This document shows, in pieces, positions 22,320 to 29,686 of a stretch of 32,899 nt of DNA; positions within the stretch are counted from its first letter, which is position 1; each line of letters starts with the position of its first letter. The notes beneath the pieces were generated by a model, which made no database searches, was not told the origin of the DNA, and was given only the letters and a program-made list of their open reading frames with translations. The stretch is from Rhodospirillales bacterium (GTDB taxonomy: Bacteria > Pseudomonadota > Alphaproteobacteria > Rhodospirillales > Casp-alpha2), in contig JABJGO010000098.1 in the NCBI GenBank assembly GCA_018662225.1, positions 1-32,899 on the forward strand, written 5' to 3'. The position numbers and the translations under genes were made by a program.

Positions 22320-23405
22320 TTACGCATCGTGTGCTTTTGGCACTGGTTTTATGTTATTCAGAGACACAGACAATCCCGGCCAAACAGGTGCCGGTTCAGA
22401 TGACGGCCATGAATCGCGGCAATCGCGCGGACGCCGGCCAAATTGCTCTGCAAATGATTTAGCGAAATGCGACAGGCTTGAATAGCCACACGCCACCGAA
22501 ATTTCACGAATGGACAAGTCCGTGTTGGTCAGCATGACCCGCGCGTATTGCAGTCGCAAAATCCGGTAATAGCCAACAGCCGAACGCCCTACATGTTTTT
22601 GAAACAAGCGCTCCAACTTGCGCTGGGATATACCCAACCCGGTGGATATCTGCGGTACCGTCAGAGGCTCCTCCACATTATTTTCCATCAGATGTATGGC
22701 TTTGCGCAACAGCGGTTGAACAATGTCCTGTTGACCACCCGCGGCATTGCGTTGGCCAGTATCGCCAGGCCGTACAGGGAAATGCAGGATATGATCCGAT
22801 ACTTCGTGAGACAGACGCACATCATGCCGTCGCTTGATATCGTCCAGCATCATATCCAATCCCGCCGTACCACCGGCAATGGTCGTACGATTACGGTCGA
22901 TGACAAACAGATGCTCAACGGCATCTGTGCCGGGAAATACCTCGCCAAAGGCACTGGCACAATACCAAAGGATGGTCGCTCTGTAGCCGTCCAGCAAACC
23001 GGCGTGGGCCAGCAGGTAGGCGCCCAGATCCATCGCCCCCAACTGCGTCCCAAAACGGTCATGGCGGCGAAGCCACGCGAACAGATCAGCATTCGAAAAA
23101 TGCTCTGAATCCCAACTGCTACAGACGAAAATTGTGTCGTAGCGTTTATCAACCGTTGGCAAAGCACTCGTGGCCAGTTCCATACCGTTGCTGGCCACCA
23201 CATTGCCGGCATCCAGTGACAGGAACTCCCATGCATACAGCGGGCTACCGGTCAGATAGTTCGCCACTCGAAGCGGCTCGATAGTGGCCGTCAACGCCAT
23301 CATGTTAAACCGGGGGATCAGCACAAAGGCAAATGTGGTCTGAGCGGTAATCGTCGTATATTCCGACTCCGTTGCCACTACATCGGTATCATTACCATAG
23401 ACCAT
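22320..23405 (-). CDS. GlxA-family AraC-type regulator, CdhR-like
   Basis: A 361-residue transcription factor with an N-terminal DJ-1/PfpI-like amidotransferase domain (about 25-215; FAFVLIPRFNMMALTATIEP) and a C-terminal AraC double helix-turn-helix (about 255-350; LTVPQISTGLGISQRKLERL, SIREISVACGYSSLSHFAKS). This is the architecture of CdhR, GbdR and ArgR, which sense carnitine, glycine betaine or arginine. Placement divergent to a BKACE-type enzyme and close to a carnitine-dehydrogenase-like gene makes a carnitine-sensing activator (CdhR role) the best guess. Two perfect 14-base direct repeats with a 20-bp period lie 36-69 bases upstream of its start. It is followed by marC and the PhyH-family gene on the same strand. 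Ligand specificity cannot be read from the sequence. Confidence 0.85.
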   Translation of the reverse strand: MVYGNDTDVVATESEYTTITAQTTFAFVLIPRFNMMALTATIEPLRVANYLTGSPLYAWEFLSLDAGNVVASNGMELATSALPTVDKRYDTIFVCSSWDSEHFSNADLFAWLRRHDRFGTQLGAMDLGAYLLAHAGLLDGYRATILWYCASAFGEVFPGTDAVEHLFVIDRNRTTIAGGTAGLDMMLDDIKRRHDVRLSHEVSDHILHFPVRPGDTGQRNAAGGQQDIVQPLLRKAIHLMENNVEEPLTVPQISTGLGISQRKLERLFQKHVGRSAVGYYRILRLQYARVMLTNTDLSIREISVACGYSSLSHFAKSFAEQFGRRPRDCRDSWPSSEPAPVWPGLSVSLNNIKPVPKAHDA

Positions 23406-23440
23406 AGGCGTAATAATCCTGTGTTCAATTCAATTGTTGG

Positions 23441-23474
23441 CGAAAATACATCACCAGCGACGAAAATACATCAC
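23441..23474. promoter_or_regulatory. Perfect 14-base direct repeat, 20-bp period (candidate CdhR-like operator)
   Basis: CGAAAATACATCAC occurs at 23441-23454 and again at 23461-23474 in the divergent promoter between the regulator and the DUF849 gene. Identical half-sites two helical turns apart are characteristic of AraC-family operators. Related pairs with the same 20-bp period occur in the acyl-CoA dehydrogenase/caiD promoter region. Confidence 0.65.
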
Positions 23475-23540
23475 TTAGTCTGACAAATGAGGCCAAATTC
23501 ATGATCTATTTTGGACAATCGGCCAAGCGGAGTAACCACC

Positions 23541-24434
23541 ATGGAAATGAACAAAGAGGTAATTATTACCTGTGCCATAACAGGTGCTGGCGACACCGTA
23601 GGCAAGAGCGACAAGGTGCCCGTCACCCCACAGCAGGTCGCCGATGCAGCAATCGAAGCGGCACAGGCGGGCGCCGCCGTTGCGCACATTCATGTACGCG
23701 ATCCGCAAACAGGCCTTGGTTCCCGGGACGTTGAATTATTCCGCGAAGCCGTTGAACTGGTTCGTGCCAGCGATACAGACGTGATCATCAACATCACCGC
23801 CGGCATGGGTGGTGACTGGATTCCGGATACGGACGACCCCACCAAACCGGGGCCGGGATCAGACATGATCGGCCCGGAAGAACGCATGGCTCACGTGAAG
23901 GCGTTGTTACCGGAAATTTGCACGCTGGATTGCGGCACCCTGAATTTCGGTGGCGACAGCAACATGTACTTAAGTCCGCCGGTATACTTGCAGAAAATGG
24001 CTCGTATGTGCCAGGAACTGGGCGTGAAGCCTGAACTGGAAGTCTTTGATCTGGGCATGGCATGGTTCGCTAGCTCATTGGTTGAAGAAGGCCTGATCGA
24101 CGCCCCACCTCTGTTCCAGATTTGCCTTGGCATTCCCTGGGGTGCTCCAGCCGACACCAATGCCATGATGGCGATCCGCAATGCCCTGCCAGCCGGTTCC
24201 ATGTGGGCAGGTTTCGGTATTTCCCGCATGCAGATGCCTATGGTGGCACAGGCCATGATCCTGGGCGGCAACGTAAGGGTAGGTCTGGAAGACAACCTGT
24301 ATCTGGACCGTGGTGTATTGGCAACGAACGGTGATTTGGTCACGCGGGCCAAAGAAATTATTGAGCGTCTCGGTGGACGTGCCATCTCGCCCGCAGAAGC
24401 CCGTGAAAAATTGGGCCTGAAAGCTAAAAATTAG
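23541..24434 (+). CDS. DUF849 / BKACE beta-keto acid cleavage enzyme, probable 3-dehydrocarnitine cleavage
   Basis: A 297-residue TIM-barrel zinc enzyme of the BKACE family, which condenses a beta-keto acid with acetyl-CoA and releases acetoacetate plus a new CoA ester. The zinc histidines are His49 and His51 in [37 protein letters not shown] and [14 protein letters not shown] are family stretches. With a carnitine-dehydrogenase-like enzyme and a CdhR-like regulator nearby, the likely substrate is 3-dehydrocarnitine, giving betainyl-CoA. I use the ATG at 23541, which follows a GGAG ribosome-binding site; an upstream in-frame ATG would add ten residues. No betainyl-CoA thioesterase is seen in the window. 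The 3' end overlaps the convergent greB by 4 bases. Confidence 0.85.
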   Translation: MEMNKEVIITCAITGAGDTVGKSDKVPVTPQQVADAAIEAAQAGAAVAHIHVRDPQTGLGSRDVELFREAVELVRASDTDVIINITAGMGGDWIPDTDDPTKPGPGSDMIGPEERMAHVKALLPEICTLDCGTLNFGGDSNMYLSPPVYLQKMARMCQELGVKPELEVFDLGMAWFASSLVEEGLIDAPPLFQICLGIPWGAPADTNAMMAIRNALPAGSMWAGFGISRMQMPMVAQAMILGGNVRVGLEDNLYLDRGVLATNGDLVTRAKEIIERLGGRAISPAEAREKLGLKAKN

Positions 24435-24940
24435 CCTCCTTTCGGCCAACCTATAGACAGTATTTCGAGATTGGTATCCCCCTTTGGTCGACGCCATAGG
24501 GGGGTATCACCCACTTCGCATCGCATCAGTATTCTGGCGATCGGCGATGTCCAACTGATCAAGCCTGCCCCCGGATCAGCCTCATCCTCGCCTACAATGA
24601 TATAGTTGGCCTCAGTGTCATCATCATCCACCACGTGTACCCGACAACCGAATTCGACTGTGTCCGGCGAAGCTCCATCGCATGTGGCAACGATGGCTGA
24701 TTCAAGGCGTGTGATCACATAGCGTTGGCGCCGTTCAATGGCGAACCGCTCTAACTGTGTCTTCATCGGATCATCGTGATCAATCAAGGCCTGACGCTGC
24801 GCGGCCAATGCCGACAGTTCATCCGTCAACAACAGGTACCCTCGCTGCGTAACATGATTAGCATGAGGGCTGATGGGCAGCTCTGGCGTATCATCGCCGA
24901 CCGCATCCCCATCGGGCTCTTTGACAAAGGCTCTACTCAT
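24431..24940 (-). CDS. greB: Transcription elongation factor GreB
   Basis: A 169-residue member of the GreA/GreB family, which enters the RNA polymerase secondary channel and stimulates cleavage of backtracked transcripts. The start [12 protein letters not shown], then [17 protein letters not shown], the coiled-coil region with [16 protein letters not shown], and the C-terminal FKBP-like domain with [20 protein letters not shown] and [12 protein letters not shown] identify GreB rather than GreA. The linker between coiled coil and C-terminal domain has a short [11 protein letters not shown] acidic patch. It is convergent with the BKACE gene (4-base overlap), with no terminator seen between them. 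It is a backbone housekeeping gene and marks the right end of the carnitine block. Confidence 0.9.
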   Translation of the reverse strand: MSRAFVKEPDGDAVGDDTPELPISPHANHVTQRGYLLLTDELSALAAQRQALIDHDDPMKTQLERFAIERRQRYVITRLESAIVATCDGASPDTVEFGCRVHVVDDDDTEANYIIVGEDEADPGAGLISWTSPIARILMRCEVGDTPLWRRPKGDTNLEILSIGWPKGG

Positions 24941-25035
24941 TTACTCTACCTGATCGCATTATTCCCAAGCCACCAGTGTGGACGAAGACAAATGAAAAGG
25001 CCATAAAGAGAGTTCATTTCCGCTAGGCGACATTT

Positions 25036-26271
25036 ATGAGTTCCACACGTACCAATTTCACCGTTTTGATGATTGGCGCCGCCATTTTGATGATGGGGCA
25101 GGGTTTGCTTGTCACCCTGCTGCCGGTACGCGGAGCACTCGAGGGTTTATCCACCACATGGATCGGCTATATGGGTAGCGCCTACTACGGCGGTTTTGCC
25201 ATTGGGTGCCTGATCGGGCCGGGCATGATCCGCAATGTGGGGCACATTCGGGTCTTTGCCGGATTTGCCGCCCTGACGGCCGCGGCCACATTGTTGTTCG
25301 AGTTACTGCCATCACAATGGGCATGGGTCGCCACACGCGGCTTTACCGGGGTTTGTTTTGCCATCCTGTCTATGGCCATTGAAAGCTGGCTGAATGAGCT
25401 TTCAAACAACAAAAACCGTGGCCGAATTCTGTCCGTCTATATCATCGTCGGCAACATCATGATAGCCAGCGGTCAGTTGATGCTAAACCTGCGTGATCCA
25501 GCCAGTTCCACATTGTTTATCCTTGGCGCGTTGATGATTTGTATCTCGCTGGCCCCTATATCGCTGAGTACCATCACCGAACCCTCGGCACCGCCCTCGG
25601 CCAAACTTCGTATTGGGGCGCTCTACAAACTATCGCCCGTTGGGTTCGTGGGTTGCCTGGCGTTTGGACTGGTTGATGGATCTTTTTGGTCACTGGGCCC
25701 GGTGTTTGCGCAAGAACGTGGGTTTTCTGTAGCGGGTATTACCATATTCATGAGCGCGTTTATGCTGGGCGGCACGTTGTTACAGTGGCCCATTGGCTGG
25801 ATATCCGATCACATTGACCGGCGCATCATGATTGCATTCTGTTGCTTTGGTACTATTGGCACAGGCTTGGCACTGGCCTTCATGCCGGGGCACGAAAACA
25901 TGAATGCCTATGTTGTTGCCTGCCTTCACGGCGGGTTCATGTTCCCGCTTTACGGCCTTATCCTGTCCCATGCCAATGATTACACGCCCAAGGAAAAAAT
26001 GGTCGAGATTTCTGGTGGTTTGTTGCTGGTGTATGGTATGGGGGCCGTATTGGGCCCCACGATCGTCAGCCCACTCATGGACCAGTTGGACGCTGGTTAT
26101 CTTTTCCTGTCCATGACCGTCTTATTTGGCGTGTTGGCAGTGTTCTCACTCTACCGCATCATTGTACGCCCCGGCGGAGAGTTCGTGGACAGAACAGCCT
26201 TCGTCCCCGCGCCAAAAAGCTCGCAAGCTTTCTACGAGCTTGAGGCCGAAGATGAAGAGCCTTTGTCGTAA
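25036..26271 (+). CDS. Major facilitator superfamily transporter
   Basis: A 411-residue inner-membrane carrier with about twelve hydrophobic segments in two halves. Visible landmarks are the N-terminal LMIGAAILMMGQGLLVTLLP segment, NNKNRGRILSVYIIVGNIM around segment 5, and the loop between the halves (ITEPSAPPSAKLRIGALYKL, about 178-197). The second-half loop WPIGWISDHIDRR matches the MFS G-x3-D-x2-G/R-R-type motif. It ends in an acidic cytosolic tail (YELEAEDEEPLS). It resembles the YcaD-like branch, whose substrates are mostly unknown. It stands alone, 95 bases from the divergent greB and 6 bases from a convergent YggT-like gene, so neighbours do not suggest a substrate. Confidence 0.85.
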   Translation: MSSTRTNFTVLMIGAAILMMGQGLLVTLLPVRGALEGLSTTWIGYMGSAYYGGFAIGCLIGPGMIRNVGHIRVFAGFAALTAAATLLFELLPSQWAWVATRGFTGVCFAILSMAIESWLNELSNNKNRGRILSVYIIVGNIMIASGQLMLNLRDPASSTLFILGALMICISLAPISLSTITEPSAPPSAKLRIGALYKLSPVGFVGCLAFGLVDGSFWSLGPVFAQERGFSVAGITIFMSAFMLGGTLLQWPIGWISDHIDRRIMIAFCCFGTIGTGLALAFMPGHENMNAYVVACLHGGFMFPLYGLILSHANDYTPKEKMVEISGGLLLVYGMGAVLGPTIVSPLMDQLDAGYLFLSMTVLFGVLAVFSLYRIIVRPGGEFVDRTAFVPAPKSSQAFYELEAEDEEPLS

Positions 26272-26277
26272 GAACAG

Positions 26278-26643
26278 TTACTCGACGGGACTATAGAACA
26301 TTTCGAACAGCGCTTTGGTAATCTCGCCTTCCAGCGGGAAGGACAGCATGCCCATCACATCATACCCAAGCAGCCACGGCATCAGGTAGAACCGAACCAT
26401 ATAGAAGAACCATGCCACAAACAGGGGCACCAGCGCCGGAATCAGGAAGCTGGGTGTTGCCCGACTGAAAACACGCAGGATCGGGTTCGTCATGCGCACA
26501 AATATCTTCATGAAGAAGAAGTTGGAATCCTCAGCCAGAAACAGGCCCATGGCCGTACGGCCAATAAGCGTCCACATGACGACACCAAGCACGTAGTCAA
26601 TGGCAACAACCCAGATGGGAAATATGGCGAGAGGATCATCCAT
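26278..26643 (-). CDS. Small YggT-like membrane protein
   Basis: A 121-residue membrane protein with two or three hydrophobic segments (about 8-28 and 66-90). Between them lies FVRMTNPILRVFSRATPSFL, which recalls the TxPxLRPxRRxxP motif of YggT-family proteins. It lacks the second repeat of full-length YggT. YggT proteins are linked to osmotic or membrane-stress tolerance and cell-envelope functions without a defined mechanism. It lies 77 bases downstream of the sodium symporter gene on the same strand, beyond the terminator described there, so it is probably transcribed separately or by read-through. Family assignment is moderate. Confidence 0.6.
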   Translation of the reverse strand: MDDPLAIFPIWVVAIDYVLGVVMWTLIGRTAMGLFLAEDSNFFFMKIFVRMTNPILRVFSRATPSFLIPALVPLFVAWFFYMVRFYLMPWLLGYDVMGMLSFPLEGEITKALFEMFYSPVE

Positions 26644-26664
26644 TTATTTCAGTACCTTTAGTTA

Positions 26665-26697
26665 GAAAAGAAAACGGGGGCGGAAAAATCCGCCCCC
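26665..26697 (-). terminator. Rho-independent terminator of the symporter operon
   Basis: A perfect 9-bp stem, GGGGGCGGA with TCCGCCCCC, has a 4-base loop (26676-26697). Read on the minus strand it is followed by a T-rich run, GTTTTCTTTTC. It begins 24 bases past the symporter stop codon. The very GC-rich stem makes it strong. Confidence 0.9.
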
Positions 26698-26720
26698 GCT
26701 TCGTATCAGTGAAGAGAGTT

Positions 26721-28541
26721 CTAGTGCTCTTCTGACAGGATGGCTTTGCCCGAAGGAACTCGGAGCTCGTCCACCATTGCCTGCATTTCTGCATCTGGTT
26801 CTGGTGTTGCCAGACTGACAACAATCATTGCGATCAAGCTAGCCGGCATACCGATAATAGCAAAGCGCAGGTGATTGAGGTCCATCCAGGGTTCACCGCC
26901 AAGAAACTTAACGTGAACCAGATAGTAGGTACCAGCAGCGAAGCCAATGACCATGCCGGCAATTGCACCAGCACGATTAGCCCGTTTCCACCAGACACCT
27001 AAGACCAGCGGGAAGAACAGACCCGAAGCGGCAAAGCAGAAAGCCCAAGCCACAGCACCAAGGATCGTCGTAAGCTGTAGGGTAGCAATCATAGCCGCAC
27101 CAGCACCGATTATGATCAGCAGTGCTCGAGCAACGAGCAGACGCTTTTTCGTATCAGCGGCAGGGTCAATGATCTTGTAGTACAGATCGTGGCTAAGAGC
27201 ATTGGCAATAGCCAGCAACAGACCGTCAGCCGTTGACATGGCAGCAGCCATACCGCCAGCTGCGACCAAACCGGAAATCACATATGGAAGGCCAGCAATT
27301 TCAGGTGTTGCAAGTACGACAATACCGCTTCGCATGAAGAACTCGTTCAGTTGAAGAATACCGTCTCCGTTTGAATCGGAGAGCCAAAGCATCTTCACAC
27401 TGCTCCAGTTCTGTACCCAGTCCAACGCCATCACATCAGCAAAAGGCTTGCCAATAATGCTGGTTGCCAGATTAGGATCCAGAAGCTGCAACTTGGTCAG
27501 CGTGGCCAGAGCCGGCGCCGTGAAGTACAGCAGGAAGATGAACAGCAGTGAGAACGCAACAGAACGACGTGCATCACGTACGGACGGTGTGGTGAAGTAA
27601 CGCATCAAAATATGTGGAAGTGATGCAGTACCAGCCATCATACAGATTGCCAGGGTAATAAACTGCCAGCTGGCACCCGGGCCACCTGGTGCATTATGTG
27701 GGGTAGTAAGAATTTTCACGCCCCCAAATGGAGCAGATTCCATCGCGGCAGTTCCCAAACCGAGAAGCGGTTCAAGTTCCTGGATACGAGCAACAGCATC
27801 ACCATACGAGAAGTGTGGGATGAGGCCAAAGCCCTGTTTGTTGGACATCCAGATAACCGGGACCAGATAGGCGATGATCAGCACGATGTACTGAGCAACC
27901 TGTGTCCAGGTAACAGCGCGCATGCCACCGAGCATGGAGCACAGCAGAATACCAGCCAGGCCAAACCAGACGCCGTAAGAGAACGGAATTTGCAAGGCGC
28001 GGGCCGCAATAGTACCAGACGCGTTAATCTGAGCGGTCACATACGTAAAGGACGCAACAACCAAAATAACGACGGCACAGAAACGAGCCAGGTTACCGCC
28101 ATAACGGGTACCAATAAAATCAGGTACCGTGTAGCAGCCAAATTTGCGCAGGTAAGGTGCCATCAGCGAATTAACCAGCACATAACCGCCAGTCCAGCCA
28201 ACAACAAACGCCAGATAGCCGTAACCACCGAAGTAGATACCGCCTGCAAGTGCAACAAACGAAGCACCTGACATCCAGTCAGCTGCCGTCGCCATACCGT
28301 TATACAGCGCCGGAACAGAACGTCCGGCCACGTAATAGGCACCCACTTCCATGGTCCGCGACAGCCAGCCAATGGTGGCATAAATTACGATGGTGAACGC
28401 AACGAACAAAATACCGATTGTTGCGGCGCTAACGCCCATCTGTTCAAGAATAGCCATAAGGATGACGAAGGCAATAAACCCGCCTGTGTAAATACCGTAC
28501 ACTTTTGGCAGGTTATCGAGGAAGCTACTTTCTGTTTTCAT
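26721..28541 (-). CDS. Sodium:solute symporter, VC_2705-like subfamily
   Basis: A 606-residue SSS-family transporter with about 13 membrane segments. Sodium-symporter landmarks are YYVAGRSVPALYNGMATAAD (about 69-88), the substrate-pathway helix AADWMSGASFVALAG, and GGMAAAMSTADGLLLAIANA, which corresponds to the conserved core helix. It is preceded by a DUF4212 small subunit, the partner typical of the VC_2705 branch, generally assumed to take up acetate or other short monocarboxylates. Unusually, an extramembrane loop (about 355-400) holds a canonical 12-residue EF-hand loop, DSNGDGILQLNE (389-400). A strong terminator follows. The nearby DUF294/exonuclease protein fits an association of these genes that I recall from other proteobacteria. 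Confidence 0.88.
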   Translation of the reverse strand: MKTESSFLDNLPKVYGIYTGGFIAFVILMAILEQMGVSAATIGILFVAFTIVIYATIGWLSRTMEVGAYYVAGRSVPALYNGMATAADWMSGASFVALAGGIYFGGYGYLAFVVGWTGGYVLVNSLMAPYLRKFGCYTVPDFIGTRYGGNLARFCAVVILVVASFTYVTAQINASGTIAARALQIPFSYGVWFGLAGILLCSMLGGMRAVTWTQVAQYIVLIIAYLVPVIWMSNKQGFGLIPHFSYGDAVARIQELEPLLGLGTAAMESAPFGGVKILTTPHNAPGGPGASWQFITLAICMMAGTASLPHILMRYFTTPSVRDARRSVAFSLLFIFLLYFTAPALATLTKLQLLDPNLATSIIGKPFADVMALDWVQNWSSVKMLWLSDSNGDGILQLNEFFMRSGIVVLATPEIAGLPYVISGLVAAGGMAAAMSTADGLLLAIANALSHDLYYKIIDPAADTKKRLLVARALLIIIGAGAAMIATLQLTTILGAVAWAFCFAASGLFFPLVLGVWWKRANRAGAIAGMVIGFAAGTYYLVHVKFLGGEPWMDLNHLRFAIIGMPASLIAMIVVSLATPEPDAEMQAMVDELRVPSGKAILSEEH

Positions 28542-28556
28542 AGTCTGTTTTCCTTC

Positions 28557-28817
28557 CTATTCGCTGAGGCCAAATTCGTCGTCAATGGCATCTTGACGAT
28601 AATTTTGAAAGAAGATTAAGACTACAAATGCAGCCAGTGAACCCTGAACGCAGAAGTAATATCCCAATGGAAAGCCAATAAATGACATTTCATTGAGCTC
28701 TTTTGCATAGGCTGGAATGACAAATGCAAAAATCGCCCAAATCACCAATACCAAAATGGTAAGGCTTCGGGTTTTTTCCCAGTGTCGTTCCCTGTTTTCT
28801 GAATTACTATCAGACAT
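28557..28817 (-). CDS. DUF4212 symporter small subunit
   Basis: An 86-residue protein with two transmembrane helices (roughly 17-37 and 47-69). It carries the family-typical N-terminus ENRERHWEKTRSLTILVLVIWA and C-terminus VVLIFFQNYRQDAIDDEFGL. DUF4212 proteins are encoded directly upstream of VC_2705-type symporters and are thought to be a required small subunit. I chose the ATG at 28817 because GGGAAGAGAA stands just before it as a ribosome-binding site; an upstream in-frame ATG would add nine residues that overlap it. The symporter follows after 15 bases. Transcription is divergent from the unknown gene at 28984. Confidence 0.88.
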   Translation of the reverse strand: MSDSNSENRERHWEKTRSLTILVLVIWAIFAFVIPAYAKELNEMSFIGFPLGYYFCVQGSLAAFVVLIFFQNYRQDAIDDEFGLSE

Positions 28818-28925
28818 TGTTTCTCTTCCCTTATTGTTGCGCAAAAAACCAATTACGCGATACCGTACATAAGCACGATTCAGCCATACTTTTCAACGGT
28901 ATATCCGCCAAAAGGCAATCTGTCC

Positions 28926-28957
28926 TTGACAATGAGGCTGGAATTGTGAAGTTCCAG
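28926..28957 (+). promoter_or_regulatory. TTGACA-like -35 box with inverted repeat
   Basis: A perfect TTGACA lies at 28926-28931, reading towards the unknown gene. Seven bases further on is an inverted repeat, CTGGAA-N8-TTCCAG (28938-28957). No convincing -10 box was found at the right distance. The inverted repeat would sit in the spacer, as an operator often does. Confidence 0.3.
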
Positions 28958-28983
28958 ACTTAACTCACCCAAGGTGTCTTACA

Positions 28984-29646
28984 GTGTCATTTATCAAAAA
29001 AACGGCAGAATTCTGGTCATTACTCAGTGGCAGAGTGACGATCCGGCTCGAATCCACCCCCATCGACTCGGTGGCATTATTGACTGAATTTGCCACAACA
29101 AAGGCCGCATTCGTCGCTCAGAAGACACTTTACGGATATTTAAAAACCCGTATGGGGACCCGATATCCCACAATGTTCGAAGATATGGTCTTCGTCGATT
29201 CGATCAATATTGCCAAATTACACGCGTATGCCGGGTGCCTTTCGGACCTCAGCGTCTACGTGGTGGCCTATGCATTGCAGCACCTACCCAAGGATGATCC
29301 GTTGCGAAATAGCATCGCACGACAGATCTTCGAAACAGGCCTTGCCAACAACAAGGAACAGGTGAGCAGCATTGAAGAGTTCTCTGCCGCTGAGGCGTTA
29401 GTCGAGTTTGATCTTCGACTTCGCGATACCACCTGGACCGACGCGTCGGCCGGGCGGGCGAATTTCAAACACAGCGCAAAAACGATAATCACGTGGGCAC
29501 CCATTGCACCGGAACTGAAACAGTACGATGCTGGTGTGGTCCGTAACTCAGTTATGTTTGCCTGGCACGGCATTCGTGAACAGTTCAAAAAGCGGGTGGA
29601 TATTGATAAGATATCGAGTGAAGCAACGTCCCAATTGTCCACCTGA
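28984..29646 (+). CDS. Uncharacterised protein upstream of the DUF294 gene
   Basis: I do not recognise a family for this 220-residue protein. It starts with GTG, preceded by an AAGGTG ribosome-binding site. The sequence is mostly helical in character, with no signal peptide and no membrane segment. Striking stretches are YGYLKTRMGTRYPTMFEDMV (about 50-69) and a helical C-terminal half with several Trp residues. Codon use looks like the neighbouring genes, and it is separated from the DUF294/exonuclease gene by only 40 bases on the same strand, so an operon is likely. The coding call rests on its length, ribosome-binding site and context. It may be a partner of the nucleotidyltransferase-like protein. 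Confidence 0.7.
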   Translation: MSFIKKTAEFWSLLSGRVTIRLESTPIDSVALLTEFATTKAAFVAQKTLYGYLKTRMGTRYPTMFEDMVFVDSINIAKLHAYAGCLSDLSVYVVAYALQHLPKDDPLRNSIARQIFETGLANNKEQVSSIEEFSAAEALVEFDLRLRDTTWTDASAGRANFKHSAKTIITWAPIAPELKQYDAGVVRNSVMFAWHGIREQFKKRVDIDKISSEATSQLST

Positions 29647-29686
29647 CTTGGCATCCACCTGACCGGGCAGAACCGGAGATCGCTAT

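Noticed and set aside
10481-25031. The 9-base word TAGGCGACA at 10481, 13921 and 25024 as a dispersed attachment site
   Set aside because: The flanks are unrelated and one copy lies within the synthetase stop region; nine bases can recur by chance.
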